From contig LR877145.1 of NCBI GenBank assembly GCA_903995115.1, positions 372,001 to 436,000 of the forward strand: a stretch of 64,000 nucleotides of DNA. Reading direction: 5' to 3'. Each line of letters begins with the position of its first letter. Positions within the stretch are counted from its first letter, which is position 1. Below the pieces are notes generated by a model that was not told the DNA's origin, did no database searches, and saw only the letters and a program-made list of their open reading frames with translations. The translations under genes were made by a program, and so were the position numbers. Below are positions 44,326 through 53,878 of the stretch, piece after piece. Source of the stretch: Angomonas deanei. Taxonomy: Eukaryota; Euglenozoa; Kinetoplastea; Trypanosomatida; Trypanosomatidae.

Positions 44326-44983
44326 TGAAGTTTCTTTTTCCTTCTTGGAAAACTAATAAAAGAAGTGGAGAGCGAAAAAAAAAAAAGATGAACGATCGTG
44401 CAAAATGAAAAAGTAGAAAAGATCGATTCAACGAGGAAAACACAAAAATGTAAACGGCGGCCCAAGAATGCATATTTATCAAATAAACATTAGAGATCCT
44501 CAAAAAAAAGGGGAAAATCAGTCTCCTTTATATTCTATACTTTGAAAAGAAAAGAAAAAGAAAAGAAAAAAGAAAAACGGAAAGAAAAACTTCATGTCAA
44601 CGATACTACTATAAACGAAATACTTCTTTATTTTCTTCGTTTTTCCTTTTTTCAAAAATGGGAGCAAAACATATGATTTCTGTTTTGATTTTTTGGGGTT
44701 TTTGTGCTTTATTCGGTTTCGTTCATTCTCTTTTTTTTTTTTTTCTACCACGGAAGTTTTCCCTTCCTTTTCTTTTTCTTTTTGTCTGCTTATTTGACTG
44801 GGGTTTAGACTTTATATAAAATTTTTTTTACTTTTTTTTTTGTTTTTTTATTTTTCTAGAAAGTTTGTTTATTCATAAATATGATAAATAAAAAAACAAA
44901 AAAACAAATCGTTTCCTTTGCTAATTACATTGGCCGCGCGCGCGTCGTCCTTGCTGGTAATGAAAGAAAGAAAAAAAGAAGCC
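44326..44983. other. AT-rich intergenic spacer
   Basis: About 650 bases with many A/T homopolymers, A/G-rich stretches (44540-44590) and T-rich tracts (44730-44860). A short GC patch GGCCGCGCGCGCG at about 44933-44945 lies just beyond the 14-3-3 stop. No gene or RNA recognised. Confidence 0.6.
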
Positions 44984-45763
44984 TTACGCCTGCTCGTCGG
45001 TCCAGAGGTTCAAGTTCTCGCGGAGGAGGCGGACGATAAGGTTGGATTCTCTGTAAGCCTCGTCATCGAGGGCCTCGAGCTCCGTGACGGCCTCATCGTA
45101 GGCCTGGCGGGCCAGCTGGAAGCCCTTCTCGTGCTCCTTCACAATCTCGTAGTAAAAGACAGAGAAGTTGAGGGCGAGGCCGAGGCGGATGGGGTGCGTG
45201 GGCGCCAAGGAGGACACGGCGACGTCGGTGGCCTTTTGGTAGGCATCCAGGGCGGCCTGCTTCTGCGTCTCACCAGGGGCGATCTCGGCGTAGTAGCGGT
45301 GGTAGTCACCCTTCATCTTGAGGTAGAACACCTTCGCCTCACCGCCCTGCGCGGCGGGGATCAGGTAGGCGTCCAGGAGGTTCAGGAGGTCGTCGCAGAC
45401 CCCGGCGAGCTCCGCCTCGAACTCCTTGCGAAGGTTGGAGATGAGGGGCATGTTCTCGCTGTTCTCCTTGGTGCTCTCGCGGCTCTCAATGGTGGTGATG
45501 ACACGCCACGCGTTACGGCGGGGGCCAATGACGTTCTTGAAGGCCACGGAGAGGAGGTTGCGCTCCTCGGTATCGAGCTCATTGTTCAGCTTCACCACCT
45601 TGCGCATGCACGCCACCATCTCGTCGTAGCGCTCCGCCTCCTCGGTGAGCTTCGCCATGAACACGAGCTCCTTCAGATTATCAGGGAGGGGAAAGTCGGT
45701 GGAGCGCTTGGGCACCACCTCACCCTGAATAGTCGTATTAATCCATTTTGTGATTTCGGCCAT
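44984..45763 (-). CDS. 14-3-3 protein
   Basis: 259 residues from the ATG at 45761-45763 (MAEITKWINTTIQGEVVPKR). A further 14 upstream codons are leader. The family pattern is intact: LVFMAKLTEEAERYDEMVAC, ERNLLSVAFKNVIGPRRNAW with the phosphopeptide-binding RR and the family YKN replaced by FKN, KVFYLKMKGDYHRYYAEI, RLGLALNFSVFYYEI, and the C-terminal helix pair ending with LIVRLLRENLNLWTDEQA. 14-3-3 dimers bind phosphoserine/threonine motifs; kinetoplastids have divergent I and II isoforms that act in motility and cell cycle. The N terminus carries about 18 extra residues, as kinetoplastid isoforms do. Confidence 0.95.
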   Translation of the reverse strand: MAEITKWINTTIQGEVVPKRSTDFPLPDNLKELVFMAKLTEEAERYDEMVACMRKVVKLNNELDTEERNLLSVAFKNVIGPRRNAWRVITTIESRESTKENSENMPLISNLRKEFEAELAGVCDDLLNLLDAYLIPAAQGGEAKVFYLKMKGDYHRYYAEIAPGETQKQAALDAYQKATDVAVSSLAPTHPIRLGLALNFSVFYYEIVKEHEKGFQLARQAYDEAVTELEALDDEAYRESNLIVRLLRENLNLWTDEQA

Positions 45764-45833
45764 TATTTGATAATTAGTGAATAAAGGGGGAAAAAACAAA
45801 AACAAATGCTAAAGAAACTAAGAGAGTTACTAT

Positions 45834-45850
45834 CTGAAAAAAAAAGGATG
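45834..45850 (-). promoter_or_regulatory. Probable trans-splice acceptor for 14-3-3
   Basis: Coding-strand CCATCCTTTTTTTTTCAG precedes the ATG by about 70 bases; AG of TCAG (or of the following ATAG) lies at about 45834-45837. Confidence 0.5.
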
Positions 45851-46122
45851 GTGGAATAGAAAATAATGAAACCAGCATGCGTTATGGGAAGGTTTATAGC
45901 AAGAAACTGAGAAAATATCTTTGTTAATACATTTTTGGTAATAAACCTGTTGAAACGCTTCTATTAAAACGACAAGAAATATAAATATAACAATAATAAT
46001 CTATACGTCTAGAAGAAAAGGAAATAAACTTCCCTATTTGTATTATTATTATTTTTTATGTAACATACAAGAATCTATGAAATAGTGCGTGGGATGCCAT
46101 CCCGGACAGAAACAGCAAGACA
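45851..46122. other. AT-rich intergenic spacer
   Basis: About 270 bases between the coiled-coil gene stop and the 14-3-3 acceptor, with ATT repeats near 46040-46055. Nothing recognised. Confidence 0.55.
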
Positions 46123-47757
46123 TTACGAATGCTTGGACAGCTCTAATAATCGCTTTTGGAGCTTTTCCGCCTCCTCCGACTGACTAGACAGCAATCGCAT
46201 CACATCCCCGTACGGTGCGCCAGCCCTGCCCACCTCTGACGTCGGGGAGAGGCAGTGGGGGACGGTGGCCATGGGCTGGTAGCTGTCCGCCTCTCGCTGG
46301 ACTAACGCCTCGACCAGCTTACGGCGCAGCGCATCGGCCCTGCTGTTCTCCTCCTTCGCCACCCGCTTCATCTGGCGCAACTCCCGCTTCAGGCCACGAA
46401 TGCGGATCGTGGCTCCCTCCTCTAGGTCCGTCATGCGGCCCTCGTAGTCCTGCAGCTCGTGCCGGAGGTCCCCAATCTCGGTTTCCCTCGACTGGAGTAG
46501 CAGGCGCAGCTTCTCTAGCTCAAACGTCGTGGACTCGAGCTGGGCGCAGGTCTTCTGCACCGACTCCAGCTCCTGCTGTGCGGTCGCCAACTCCTCCTCG
46601 GCGTGCTTATGCTCCGCCATCGCCCAGGCCTCCTGCTGGACGGCCTCATCCAAGCTCTGCTGCAGCTGGTGGTTCTGCGTCTGTAGAGCGCGATTGCGAT
46701 TCTCCAGCTGCTCCGCGTTGCGGCGACACTCCCCAACATCCTCGTTGAGCTGTTCGACCCGCCACTGTGCCTTCTGCAACTCCTCCCGCATCTCATTACC
46801 AGCACGACGCAGTGCGGTGATCTCCACGGTGCTCTCCGCCCTCGCCTTCTCTATCTGCTGTTGCACCGTGCGCTGGAGGTGTACACTCTTGTCCCGCTCC
46901 TTCTGCGTGGCGGCGCTGGCCTCCTGGAGGGAGCTGGTGAGGGAGGCCACCCGCTCTCGCAGCCGCTGTCGCTCCTCCCCCGCGGTGCGGCGCACCTCCT
47001 CCAACTCCTGCTGGTGCTCCTGGTGGTACTGCGTGAGTCGCTTGCGGTAGTCCTCCGCCTCGGCCCGGGCGGTCTCGGCACTCTGCACGGCAAGGGCGGC
47101 CTCCGCGGCGTACCGCTCCTTCAGTGTTGCCGCCTCGTTCTGCAGGTCGAGGGAGCGGCGGAGGGCAGACCGCATCTCGGTCACCTCTCCCTCCATGGAC
47201 CGGCAGCGCTGCTCGTACTCTAGGTTGCGACTCTGCTGCTCCCGCAATGCGTTGTGGGCCGTGAGAACCCGCTGACTAAAGTTTTCTCTCTCGGTCACAA
47301 TCTGTGTCTGTTGGGCGGTGCACCGCTCCTCTAACTCTATAATCTGTTTTGACATTTCCTTCTGTCTTGAGAAGCTGGTGGTGACATCAATGCGTTTCGT
47401 TAAGTCTTCTATTTGGCTCTTCAGCTGTTGAATTTCTTGCGCGTGGCCAGTGGCGGCATCGGCGGCCCCCCGGCGCACCGCCTCCATCCTTCCTTTCATG
47501 TGCTCCAGCGAAACCGATGCGGCGTTGAACTTGTCCTTATACCCGCTAAGGTCATCCACCTCCTTCTTCAACAGACTGATTTCTTGGTTCAGCTTTTCTT
47601 CCCGGACGGCCGCCTCGTCCAACTTCTTTTGAAGTCGACTAGACTTTTCCGTCTCGTTTTTGTAACTTTGGGAGACCACATCGTACTTGCCGCTGAGGAT
47701 GGCGAAGTTTTCTTGAAACTCAGTGCACGCTTTTAGTAAATCAGCGTAGGACGTCAT
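46123..47757 (-). CDS. Long coiled-coil protein (544 aa), cytoskeletal type
   Basis: 544 residues from the ATG at 47755-47757 (MTSYADLLKACTEFQENFAI). Translation from 47859 would add 34 Phe/Leu-rich codons that are pyrimidine-tract leader. Almost the whole protein (about 10-490) is heptad-rich coiled coil with Glu, Gln and Arg, interrupted by a few breaks (around 125 and 250), with a short non-helical part near 500-515 (MATVPHCLSPTSEVGRAG) and a final helix LLSSQSEEAEKLQKRLLEL. No GRIP, kinesin or membrane part seen. This is the architecture of basal-body or Golgi tethering proteins, but the identity cannot be settled from sequence alone. Confidence 0.7.
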   Translation of the reverse strand: MTSYADLLKACTEFQENFAILSGKYDVVSQSYKNETEKSSRLQKKLDEAAVREEKLNQEISLLKKEVDDLSGYKDKFNAASVSLEHMKGRMEAVRRGAADAATGHAQEIQQLKSQIEDLTKRIDVTTSFSRQKEMSKQIIELEERCTAQQTQIVTERENFSQRVLTAHNALREQQSRNLEYEQRCRSMEGEVTEMRSALRRSLDLQNEAATLKERYAAEAALAVQSAETARAEAEDYRKRLTQYHQEHQQELEEVRRTAGEERQRLRERVASLTSSLQEASAATQKERDKSVHLQRTVQQQIEKARAESTVEITALRRAGNEMREELQKAQWRVEQLNEDVGECRRNAEQLENRNRALQTQNHQLQQSLDEAVQQEAWAMAEHKHAEEELATAQQELESVQKTCAQLESTTFELEKLRLLLQSRETEIGDLRHELQDYEGRMTDLEEGATIRIRGLKRELRQMKRVAKEENSRADALRRKLVEALVQREADSYQPMATVPHCLSPTSEVGRAGAPYGDVMRLLSSQSEEAEKLQKRLLELSKHS

Positions 47758-47964
47758 GGGGGAGAGAAGTGCTCTATGTGAAACAATAAAAAAGGAAAAA
47801 AAAAATACTTTATGCTTGGAGAACAAAAAGAAAAGGGGGAGCAACAGCGATGTAAGCATTATACTGATCCATATTCTTGACTCAACGGAAGAAACTTCAA
47901 GTCAGCAAAGGAAAATAAAATAAAATAAAAAAATTGGTTTCTTATTTGTAACTAGAGAGTGTTA

Positions 47965-49563
47965 TTAAATCAACTCTGCCACGCGGGTACCAATGCAAGA
48001 CCCAATCACAGCGCTGGCGGCGGTGGTCGGCTGGGGCACTATACTCTGATCGGCCACACGTACTCCACTCAGTCCCTTCACCTGCAGACGGCTGTCTACC
48101 ACCTCTCCCAGCGCGCAGGTACCAAAAATGTCATCGCTGGGCACCGCACTCGTGGAGAGAAACAGGGCCGTGTCCTCCTGCGTGTGCAGACCGCCATGAG
48201 GGTGTATCACCAGCGGGTCGTAGGAGCAGAAGGGCCCCACAAACTCTCCCGTATGATCCTGATACCGCACCGAGCGGAGGGTCTTGGAGACGAGGAGCCC
48301 GCCCCACTGGATGCCTTGGTCCATGGCCTCTACATCCGCCTTCTCCTCGAAGAAGTTGCCCTTCACGCGGGTCTCCCCCGTCTCGTCCACCACGACGGCA
48401 CCACGACCGCGGGGGTAGTGGTGCGTAATGCGGAACGTGAACCCATCCACCGGCTGCCAACAGTGATGCCCGACGTGTGGGGTCCGGTGCATGACAATGG
48501 AAACATCGCCCTCCACCACACCCGGCACCACCGCCATCCCTTCCACAAAGGAGGAGAACACGCCGGTGCGGTCCTCCCTGTATTCCCGCCACTGCTGGAA
48601 CATGTACCGCGCATTGCGCACGCTAAAAGATTTGCTGTAGACACCGGCCGCGTTCTTCACACGGAAGACAAGGTCCACCACGTTACCCTGGATGAGGTTC
48701 TGTCCCACCCCTGGCAACGGCAGCACGGTGCCGGTGGGGCCCACCCCGCTGCGGAGAAGAAGCGCCGGTGAATCGATTGCCCCCAAACAAAGGATAACCT
48801 CCTTCGCACTGACCTCGCTCTTGCCATCCTTTCCCTGCAGCTCCACCCCCGTCACACGTGTGCTGCCCCCTTCGAACTGTAGTCGCTGCGCCCGTAGGCC
48901 GGTGTGCACAGTGAGGTTAGGGGTCAGGTGCCTCCCGGCCTCGAGCAGCGACCCGAACACGTCCGTCCGCATGCCCCGCTGGAGGACAGACTGGCAGGCG
49001 GAGTAGCCGCTCACGTCACCACTATTGAAATCCTCACAGGGGTTTAGACCCGCCGCCTCGCAGGCCTCGAAGAAACGAACGTTCATGGAGGAGTCCACGT
49101 TGCTGCGCTGCGCGTCCCGGACTGGGAGGGGTCCACCGTCCCCGTGTACGGCCGACTCGCGGTTATTGTTTTCCAGCGATTTGTAGATGGGAAGTAGGTG
49201 ATCAAAGGTCCATTGCGGGTCCCCCCAGGCCTCCATGTCCGCCCTGCTCCCTCGCATGTAGCGCATATCATTCAGCAGCGTCGACCCACCGAGCCCACGG
49301 CCGCGGGTATAGACCAACTCTCGCCCCGCCAGGTTCTTCTCCGCCCCTACCGCCTTGATTTGCCGTAAAAAGGGTTTCATCTTAGGGAGGGAGGGAAGGA
49401 AGGGCTGCAGCATTGGTACCTGAGCCATGGACGGTGGCTGCCCTCGCCCGCCCTCCTCAATCAACGCCACAGAGGCGGTGGGGTGGCGGATGGCGACCGC
49501 CCGTGCCGCCGCGCACCCCGCCGCGCCGGCACCTAGAATGATAATATCGTACGACTTCTTCAT
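47965..49563 (-). CDS. GMC-family FAD oxidoreductase-like protein, catalytic residues altered
   Basis: 532 residues. GMC enzymes (choline dehydrogenase, glucose and alcohol oxidases) oxidise alcohols with FAD. The FAD part is well kept: GAGAAGCAAARAV (dinucleotide fold, residues 11-23), YTRGRGLGGSTLLNDMRYMR and VSAKEVILCLGAIDSPALLL with GVGPTGTVLPLPGVGQNL. The C-terminal catalytic signature is not: where family members have HPxGTC the sequence reads DIFGTCALG, and where they have GNTNAP it reads TTAASAV, so both the usual His and the His/Asn partner are missing. The protein may be a non-catalytic or functionally shifted member. GMC genes are patchy in kinetoplastids, so bacterial transfer is possible. 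Confidence 0.82.
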   Translation of the reverse strand: MKKSYDIIILGAGAAGCAAARAVAIRHPTASVALIEEGGRGQPPSMAQVPMLQPFLPSLPKMKPFLRQIKAVGAEKNLAGRELVYTRGRGLGGSTLLNDMRYMRGSRADMEAWGDPQWTFDHLLPIYKSLENNNRESAVHGDGGPLPVRDAQRSNVDSSMNVRFFEACEAAGLNPCEDFNSGDVSGYSACQSVLQRGMRTDVFGSLLEAGRHLTPNLTVHTGLRAQRLQFEGGSTRVTGVELQGKDGKSEVSAKEVILCLGAIDSPALLLRSGVGPTGTVLPLPGVGQNLIQGNVVDLVFRVKNAAGVYSKSFSVRNARYMFQQWREYREDRTGVFSSFVEGMAVVPGVVEGDVSIVMHRTPHVGHHCWQPVDGFTFRITHHYPRGRGAVVVDETGETRVKGNFFEEKADVEAMDQGIQWGGLLVSKTLRSVRYQDHTGEFVGPFCSYDPLVIHPHGGLHTQEDTALFLSTSAVPSDDIFGTCALGEVVDSRLQVKGLSGVRVADQSIVPQPTTAASAVIGSCIGTRVAELI

Positions 49564-49791
49564 CTCGGTGCACGCTACTACAAATCTGGGAGAGAGAGAG
49601 GGAAAGAGGGTGCTCTACAATACGACAGGTAAATAACACACCAATAATAATAATTGTAGGGGATACAAAGGCACGTCATATATTGGAATGTTTAGTTAGA
49701 GAACATGTTTGTTTAACAAACAAGAAAAATGTGAACAAGAGATGAAAAAAGGATTACTACTATTCTTTTTTTTTTTTTGAATTTTCTTTGT

Positions 49792-50688
49792 TTATTGCGG
49801 TGGGGGCTCAATGGCTGGTCGCTCCTTTGCGCGTTCTCTATCCTTCTTCAACAGGCGCAATCCAGACGACGGCACGTAGTGGTCGGCATCGTCGCGGAGA
49901 CCTTTATGCACCTCACACAACTTGTGGTGGGTGTGTCGCTTAATGAGACGTACCTCCTCAATATCGGTTTCTAGCAGCTTGCATTGCATCTCCACCGTCT
50001 TGTAAAACTTTTTGACGTACTCCTCCGGTGGCGGGGGCATGCCCGGCTGCTGGGGTATCCGCTGCGCCCGTAGCTCCTCTATCTGATTCTTGGTGTAGTC
50101 GTTCACGTCGTCGAGGCAGTCGACGCACTGTAGCAGGCTCAGGGCCTTCTTGTGGCTGTTCTGCGCCTGTATCACCCCCATTCCTAACCCTTTGATCACC
50201 TGTCGGGCGATCACCGTCGTCGCCAGACACGCCGCGAGGGAGAAGACGATACTCCCGACCGGTCGTCGCCGCATAAAGTTGAGCTTTTTGCGACCGAAGG
50301 AGAGGGTGGCGAACCCCACCCCCACCCCCAACGCTAACGTCGCATTCATCGTCGTGAAGTCGTAGCGCCACCGACCGCCCTGCTTGGCCCGCACCGCAGC
50401 CGCTAGAAACGCATAACGCAGCACGCCATAGTTGGACGCCATCTCCATCGCCTTCTCCTCATCCACGAGGACGTGACCGCCGTGAATATCCAGCGGGACC
50501 GCCTTCCCTAGATAACTACTCATCAAAGGTACATTCCACAGCTTGAACTTTTCCGGTTTCAGCCTCGCCTCACGGAGGGAGAGGTCCGCCAGCTGGGCGT
50601 AGCCGGGGGAGCAGTCCTCGTGGTAGAGGGAGATGTGAGTCGCCAGCTGGTGAAATTGGGATTTTCCAATGAAAAACAAACTGTCCAT
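49792..50688 (-). CDS. Hypothetical two-pass membrane protein (298 aa)
   Basis: 298 residues from the ATG at 50686-50688 (MDSLFFIGKSQFHQLATHIS). Upstream codons are an AT-rich leader with an A17 run. Two hydrophobic segments (about 115-133, LALGVGVGFATLSFG, and about 144-165, SIVFSLAACLATTVIA) flank a basic loop (RKKLNFMRRRP). The C-terminal half is soluble and helical (QNSHKKALSLLQCVDCLDDV ... EEVRLIKRHTHHKLCEVHKG) and ends Pro-rich. A hairpin with a short basic loop is common in mitochondrial inner-membrane proteins, but no presequence is obvious. Family not recognised. Confidence 0.65.
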   Translation of the reverse strand: MDSLFFIGKSQFHQLATHISLYHEDCSPGYAQLADLSLREARLKPEKFKLWNVPLMSSYLGKAVPLDIHGGHVLVDEEKAMEMASNYGVLRYAFLAAAVRAKQGGRWRYDFTTMNATLALGVGVGFATLSFGRKKLNFMRRRPVGSIVFSLAACLATTVIARQVIKGLGMGVIQAQNSHKKALSLLQCVDCLDDVNDYTKNQIEELRAQRIPQQPGMPPPPEEYVKKFYKTVEMQCKLLETDIEEVRLIKRHTHHKLCEVHKGLRDDADHYVPSSGLRLLKKDRERAKERPAIEPPPQ

Positions 50689-51057
50689 TTTACGCTTTGT
50701 TTTTTTTTTTTTTTTTATCTTATGGTGTGGTATTAATGTTGGGAGGAGAGAAAGGAAACGGATTCGTACGGACATAAAACGAAACGACAAGGAAGGCATC
50801 ATTAAATTCGAAAACGAAAACAAAAAAAAAAAAAGCATTATTATTATTATTATTTTGCTTTATTTTTTATTAAGATTCAACGAACCAAAAAAAATGCAAT
50901 CATGCTATTACGATAAGTTTCACATGTGTGTTTGTGCGTTCACTAAAAGGGTGGGAGAGGGAGGAAAACGGAACAGTATTGGTCCAGCGTCATGCGACAT
51001 CTCTTCCCGTCTGTTTACCTTTTCAGGAATTACTATTACAGGAGGATGACCTCCTCC
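50689..51057. other. AT-rich intergenic spacer
   Basis: About 370 bases, with T17 at 50700-50716 (an A tract in the leader of the previous gene), A13 and ATT repeats (50839-50855). A moderately GC-rich stretch at 50920-51050 next to the Cache-like gene stop is probably its 3' UTR. Confidence 0.6.
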
Positions 51058-53632
51058 CTAACTTTGGCCCAGCTTGCTACAGCCTAATATCAAAAGATTC
51101 AAAAAGAACGCCAGGAGGATGCCACCCACGTACAGGAAGAGGGTGATGGTCTCTCCGGTCGGGATGAGCCGCAAGGCATCGGTGGCGCTGGTGACCTGCG
51201 GGGTCGGCAGGTAGCGCTCCAGGGCGACGGGGCCTGGGATGATCTCGATCACGCCCCAGTGGGGCTCAATGATCTGGTAGTTGACGAGTTCCGGCCCCTC
51301 GTGGAAGGAGATGGGGTAGTCGAAGGAGAGGGCCCTCTCGTAGACCGCGTTGGTGAAACGGTTGACGGTCTCGTTCGGGGTGTTCCGGGCGGGGTAGATG
51401 CTAGTGGCAATGAACCCCCTGGAGCCCATGTAGATCCCTCCGTTCCGTCGGTCAATCATGATCAGTCCGGCAGTGCCGCTGCGGACGTCGGTGTCGAGGA
51501 AGTCCGGTAGCCAGCTGAGCTCCAAGTCAAACACGGAGGCGGCGGTCACGTTGCCGTGTTCATCCCACTCAAACGGTTTGACATAGCTCAGCGCGGCGAG
51601 GGGGGAGGAGGTGGCGGAGTCAAAGGCCTCGTACGGCACGGTCCAGTACCCCTCCTTCGCCTTCTTGTGCTCCTCCGTTGTGATAGTGTCTTTTACAAAC
51701 TTATAACGGCGGGTCGTGGTAAATTCCAGTTTGGTCCGTTCTGCCTCCTTTGTTTTCGATAGGGCGGAGCCGGGGAAGATGATCTCTATGCCATCGCTGC
51801 CGGTGACATAGCACTTGGCTACCGCCTCTCCGTTCGCGAGGGAGCAGCCGCAGGTGCCCCAGTTAGGAGAAGAATCAGATAGCACGTCCGCTCCCCGGCC
51901 CCTTAGAACTATCATCAGCCTTGGAGCTATCGTCAGCCTTAGAACTATCATTAGTCTTAGAGCTATCATCGGTCTTGGAGCTGTCGTCAGCCTTAGAGCT
52001 ATCATCGGTCTTGGAGCTGTCGTCAGCCTTGGAGTTGTCAACAGCACCGGAACTATCTTCGGCGTTGGAACTATCGTTTGTCTTCTCATTCAACGTGTAG
52101 AAGACGTATATGGACCTCGTCTTTGCGCCAAAGGTCTCCTCCACCGCCGTGATCGACTCCAGAAAGAAATTATCCTCCAACTTATTCGCCGACTCCTCGC
52201 AGCCGGAGTAGGACATGGCCATGACGGAGGTCAGGTGCTCGTAGCGGGCGATGATACCGGTGAAGGTCGCCTCGGTCTCTGCGGCGGAGAGGGTAAGCGG
52301 GGACTGTGACATCAACACGAATCGGTCCATCATCGTCAGAGACTGGTAGACTAAACCGTCCTGATAAAAAGCAAAACTCTTTTTCCAGTTTCCCTCCCAC
52401 GCCCGTACGATGGGCTCCGCGATTTCGTTAATCCGCTTCAGTGGGGTGTCCGTGATGGGGTAGCTCGACTCGGAAAACCAATCGAGTGACGAGTTAAAGG
52501 TGTCTAACATAAACGTGCCGCCCGCCTCTGGGGAGGTTCGCATGTCCGACATGATCACCTCGCCATTCTCCTGGGAGGAGTTGACGGCGGTCGCCAACTT
52601 TTTCACATCCACATCCACCACCGCGATAGCCTTGCCATTACCGGATGCCAGGGAAAAGGGATGGTAGTAACTGATCACAATAAACGTCTTATCCAGAAAG
52701 GCATCGTGAAAGCTGCGCGTGCTTCCCCAGTCCCCCGTTCCCTTTGCTAAAATCTCATCAATCGGCAAATACTTTTTCCAATCCGGAAGTGTGTCCTTCT
52801 GTGCCACGTCCGTCATGTTTGTCCCATTAAAGAGCACCACCTCCTTGTTGGCATTCGTGTAGGAGCAGTACCCGGCGGAGTCGCAGTTCACCCTCGCCCA
52901 CTCCCCGGTCGGCAGCTGATAGAGGACAAAGGTGTTGATATTGTCCTCGAACGATTTCTCAAAGCCATGAAGGTAGGAAAGGAAGTTGGACTGGTCGAGG
53001 GAGCTCTGGTCGTACCCGACAATCCCCTCCCGGACGTACAACCACGCGAGCGTCTGGGCAATGTTTTCAAAGTCGGCCATCTGGGAGGAGAAGAGTAGGA
53101 CGCTACTCTTGATCTCATCGCTAGGCTCCAGACCTGGGTGAGCACGGAGCGCCGTGTTCACCGACATGAGCACCACCTGCTGGGAGTACTTGAAAAACAA
53201 AATTAAAATGACGGTAGTGAGGATGAGCCCCATGATCTTGGGATTGCGCACCAGATACTGGAAAAGGCCGTTCACGTAGCGAATGAACCGCGCACCACAA
53301 TCCTTCGCCGTGATCTCCACCTCCCCGTCGCACTCCTCGTCGGAGTAGATGGTGCCTTTCATCATCGGGTACACATCTCCCATCCGCTTCCGCTGCCGCA
53401 TGGTGCCCTGCTCCTCTCCGCGGCGGTGGGTGTTACTATCGTCGCCGCCGTCGTTACTGACGAAAACGACGTCGGTTGCATCCTCCAGCCGCCGTGGGGT
53501 GCTGGGAGGGGAATCCTCCTGGGCGGGAGCGGTGGCGGTCGTCTGGGAAGGCCGGAGCTGGTCGAACGGACGGGTCGGAGGGTCGTTCAGAGGATGCATC
53601 TCCTCATCGTGTCTATTGTGATTTGGCTCCAT
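51058..53632 (-). CDS. Two-membrane-segment protein with Cache-like ectodomain; frame break near 51890
   Basis: Two overlapping frames give about 857 residues. The N-terminal cytosolic part (1-135) is disordered and acidic. A membrane segment follows (about 140-165, IMGLILTTVILILFFKYSQQ), then a large extracytoplasmic region with LAWLYVREGIVGY, ISYYHPFSLASGNGKAIAVV (a Cache-like beta segment) and many N-glycosylation sequons, and a Ser/Asp/Lys repeat stretch (DDSSKADDSSKTDDSS, about 545-580). After the repeat the first frame stops at 51875, while the next frame continues ADVLSDSSPNWGTCGCSLAN to a C-terminal membrane segment (ITLFLYVGGILLAFFLNLLI). One extra G in the GGGGCCGGGG run explains the shift. 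It is probably a surface or endomembrane ligand sensor without a visible catalytic domain. Confidence 0.7.
51890..52075 (-). repeat. Degenerate Ser/Asp/Lys repeat
   Basis: About eight 18-24-bp units encoding (K/N)(A/T)DDSS inside the Cache-like gene, for example repeated TAGAGCTATCATCGG and TTGGAGCTGTCGTCAGC on the + strand. Slippage in such units could vary the linker length; the frame break of this gene lies at its edge. Confidence 0.75.
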
Positions 53633-53878
53633 CCTATTGTGTCTACTTGGAAATTATAATCAATGAATCAATACTTTTTTTTCCGGTATCTAGTTGGTTG
53701 GGAGAAGGTGATGTTTTATTCGTTTTTTACTTATTTTGTTTTAAGGCGCTCATGGAAAACTAACAGTCAAAAACGTATATTATAGATTTTATACAGTGGA
53801 TTTTTTTTCGATAGACCAAATAAGCAATGGAAAAACAAATATTAAAAAAGATGTAGCACACCAAAAAGGAAAATCGCG

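Noticed and set aside
44933-44945. CG-repeat patch as a Z-DNA element or promoter
   Set aside because: Too short and isolated, just downstream of the 14-3-3 stop; no supporting context.
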